NCBI RefSeq assembly: GCF_002080435.1
Contig: NZ_CP020538.1
Location: 2,475,501 to 2,539,500, forward strand
DNA length: 64,000 nucleotides
Direction: 5' to 3'
From: Sphingobium herbicidovorans
GTDB taxonomy: Bacteria > Pseudomonadota > Alphaproteobacteria > Sphingomonadales > Sphingomonadaceae
A model generated the notes under the pieces. That model did not search any database, was not told where the DNA came from, and worked only from the letters and a program-made list of their open reading frames with translations. Below are positions 63,454 through 64,000 of the stretch, piece by piece. Made by a program: the position numbers and the translations under genes. How positions within the stretch are numbered: position 1 is the stretch's first letter; each line of letters starts with the position of its first letter.

Positions 63454-63867
63454 TCAGACGTCGATCGGCCGCTTGCCTGTTGCGATGTCATTCAGCGTGC
63501 GCTCGGCGCTCAGCTCAGTCTGCACCTCCTCTCGGAGCGCAGCCTTTCGCTGGACAACTGTTTCCATCATCATGGCGTCCGCCTGCCGCAGGAAGCGATC
63601 GGTATAGAGCTTGACGATACGGTCAGCGCCCACAGTGGCCCCGGCTGTCAGCAGCGCGGCCCCTTCGCCATCAACTCCGGCCTGCTTCACGAGCCAAAAG
63701 GCAATCAGCGCGACCATGGGCAGCAACAGAATGTCCGCCACTACCAGCCACGCTTTCACCTTCACCCCGCGCTTGATCAACAGCGCATATTTCGCAGCCA
63801 GCCCGAACGTCAGCCCCACCGCGATCCATCCATATTTGGCGATGGCAGCCTCAACCCATGGCGTCAT
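63454..63867 (-). CDS. Phage holin-like membrane protein
   Basis: 137 aa from ATG 63867 (MTPWVEAAIAKYGW), with GGGAGGG 9 bases upstream; ATG 63894 is an alternative. Two clear helices (WIAVGLTFGLAAKYALLI and ADILLLPMVALIAFWLV) and a weaker third (GAALLTAGATVGADRIV), then a charged C-terminal tail. Directly upstream of the endolysin in the lysis order. Sequence family uncertain; holin role is by topology and position. Confidence 0.7.
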   Translation of the reverse strand: MTPWVEAAIAKYGWIAVGLTFGLAAKYALLIKRGVKVKAWLVVADILLLPMVALIAFWLVKQAGVDGEGAALLTAGATVGADRIVKLYTDRFLRQADAMMMETVVQRKAALREEVQTELSAERTLNDIATGKRPIDV

Positions 63868-63904
63868 CGCCGGATTCCCTCCCTGATAGTTCATGAAACG
63901 CAAC

Positions 63905-64000
63905 TCAACCCAGCGCCGCAGCCGCGGCGCATGTCGCGACAACCGGCCCGATCCAGTCGAGCCACTGGTCCAGCTTCGGCCAGACGCGAGGATCCAGACG
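63905..64000 (-). CDS. Partial phage-region CDS (C-terminal 31 residues)
   Basis: The minus-strand frame enters from the right edge and ends at 63905 with PRVWPKLDQWLDWIGPVV, then an Ala-rich end. Stop is 37 bases before the holin ATG. Too short to name; it may be the last part of a small phage structural or lysis gene. Confidence 0.4.
   Translation of the reverse strand, partial: RLDPRVWPKLDQWLDWIGPVVATCAAAAALG

Noticed and set aside
1..64000. CRISPR array or cas genes
   Set aside because: No regularly spaced repeats and no Cas-like protein seen on either strand.
1..64000. Ribosomal RNA genes or additional tRNAs
   Set aside because: Only the tRNA-Trp at 52242-52317 shows a cloverleaf; no 16S/23S/5S signatures were recognised.

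Overview
The window is GC-rich alphaproteobacterial chromosome, almost certainly from a sphingomonad (Sphingobium/Sphingomonas type). The main reasons are a serine palmitoyltransferase very close to what I recall of the Sphingomonas paucimobilis enzyme, with its own acyl carrier protein (sphingolipids replace LPS in this group), a split glycine decarboxylase (gcvPA/gcvPB), a dcw cluster ending murB-ddl-ftsQ-ftsA-ftsZ, and an NDUFS4-like complex I subunit.

Layout. 0-5.3 kb: end of the division/cell-wall cluster (murB partial, ddl, ftsQ, ftsA, ftsZ, terminator). 5.4-8.3 kb: a TPR/SPOR envelope protein and an HD-type dNTPase. 8.4-13.2 kb: tandem glycine riboswitch controlling gcvT-gcvH-gcvPA-gcvPB, followed by a DUF938 methyltransferase. 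13.9-18.9 kb: a possible nucleotidyltransferase, a hybrid histidine kinase, sphingolipid genes spt and acp, and an NDUFS4-like gene. 18.9-36.1 kb: housekeeping and accessory genes: hrpB, TSUP permease, polyprenyl synthase, chorismate mutase, EamA transporter, ccmBA, zincin, PCD, lipoprotein, patatin, EEP hydrolase, radA (frameshifted), cvpA, epimerase, proB, obgE, GNAT.

36.36-44.71 kb is the most interesting segment. It is an ~8.35 kb insertion between rpmA and the GNAT-obgE-proB genes, which I expect to be adjacent in this order. It ends on the right in an IS1380-family insertion sequence and on the left inside guaA, which has lost its glutaminase domain. It is bounded by a 5-bp direct repeat CTAAA, and removing it rebuilds an inverted repeat. 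This is the architecture of an ISEcp1-type one-ended transposition unit (ISEcp1 is also IS1380 family). Its cargo is YciI, two glutathione S-transferases, a truncated nitroreductase, putA and a 5'-truncated guaA.

44.8-58.6 kb: rpmA, rplU, small membrane proteins, a YbaL/KefC-type antiporter, a DEAD-box helicase, rplA-rplK-nusG-secE-tRNA-Trp, a pyrB plus catalytically degenerate dihydroorotase pair, DUF488, a TSUP/TIGR02186 pair, an outer-membrane-like protein and the C-terminal half of an NfrB-like glycosyltransferase. That glycosyltransferase is cut at about 58.6 kb. From there to the window end lies a prophage or phage-derived island carrying a SIR2-like protein, a nuclease, a protein with a HEPN-like motif, an SRAP protein and a spanin/endolysin/holin lysis cassette. 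The island continues past the right edge.
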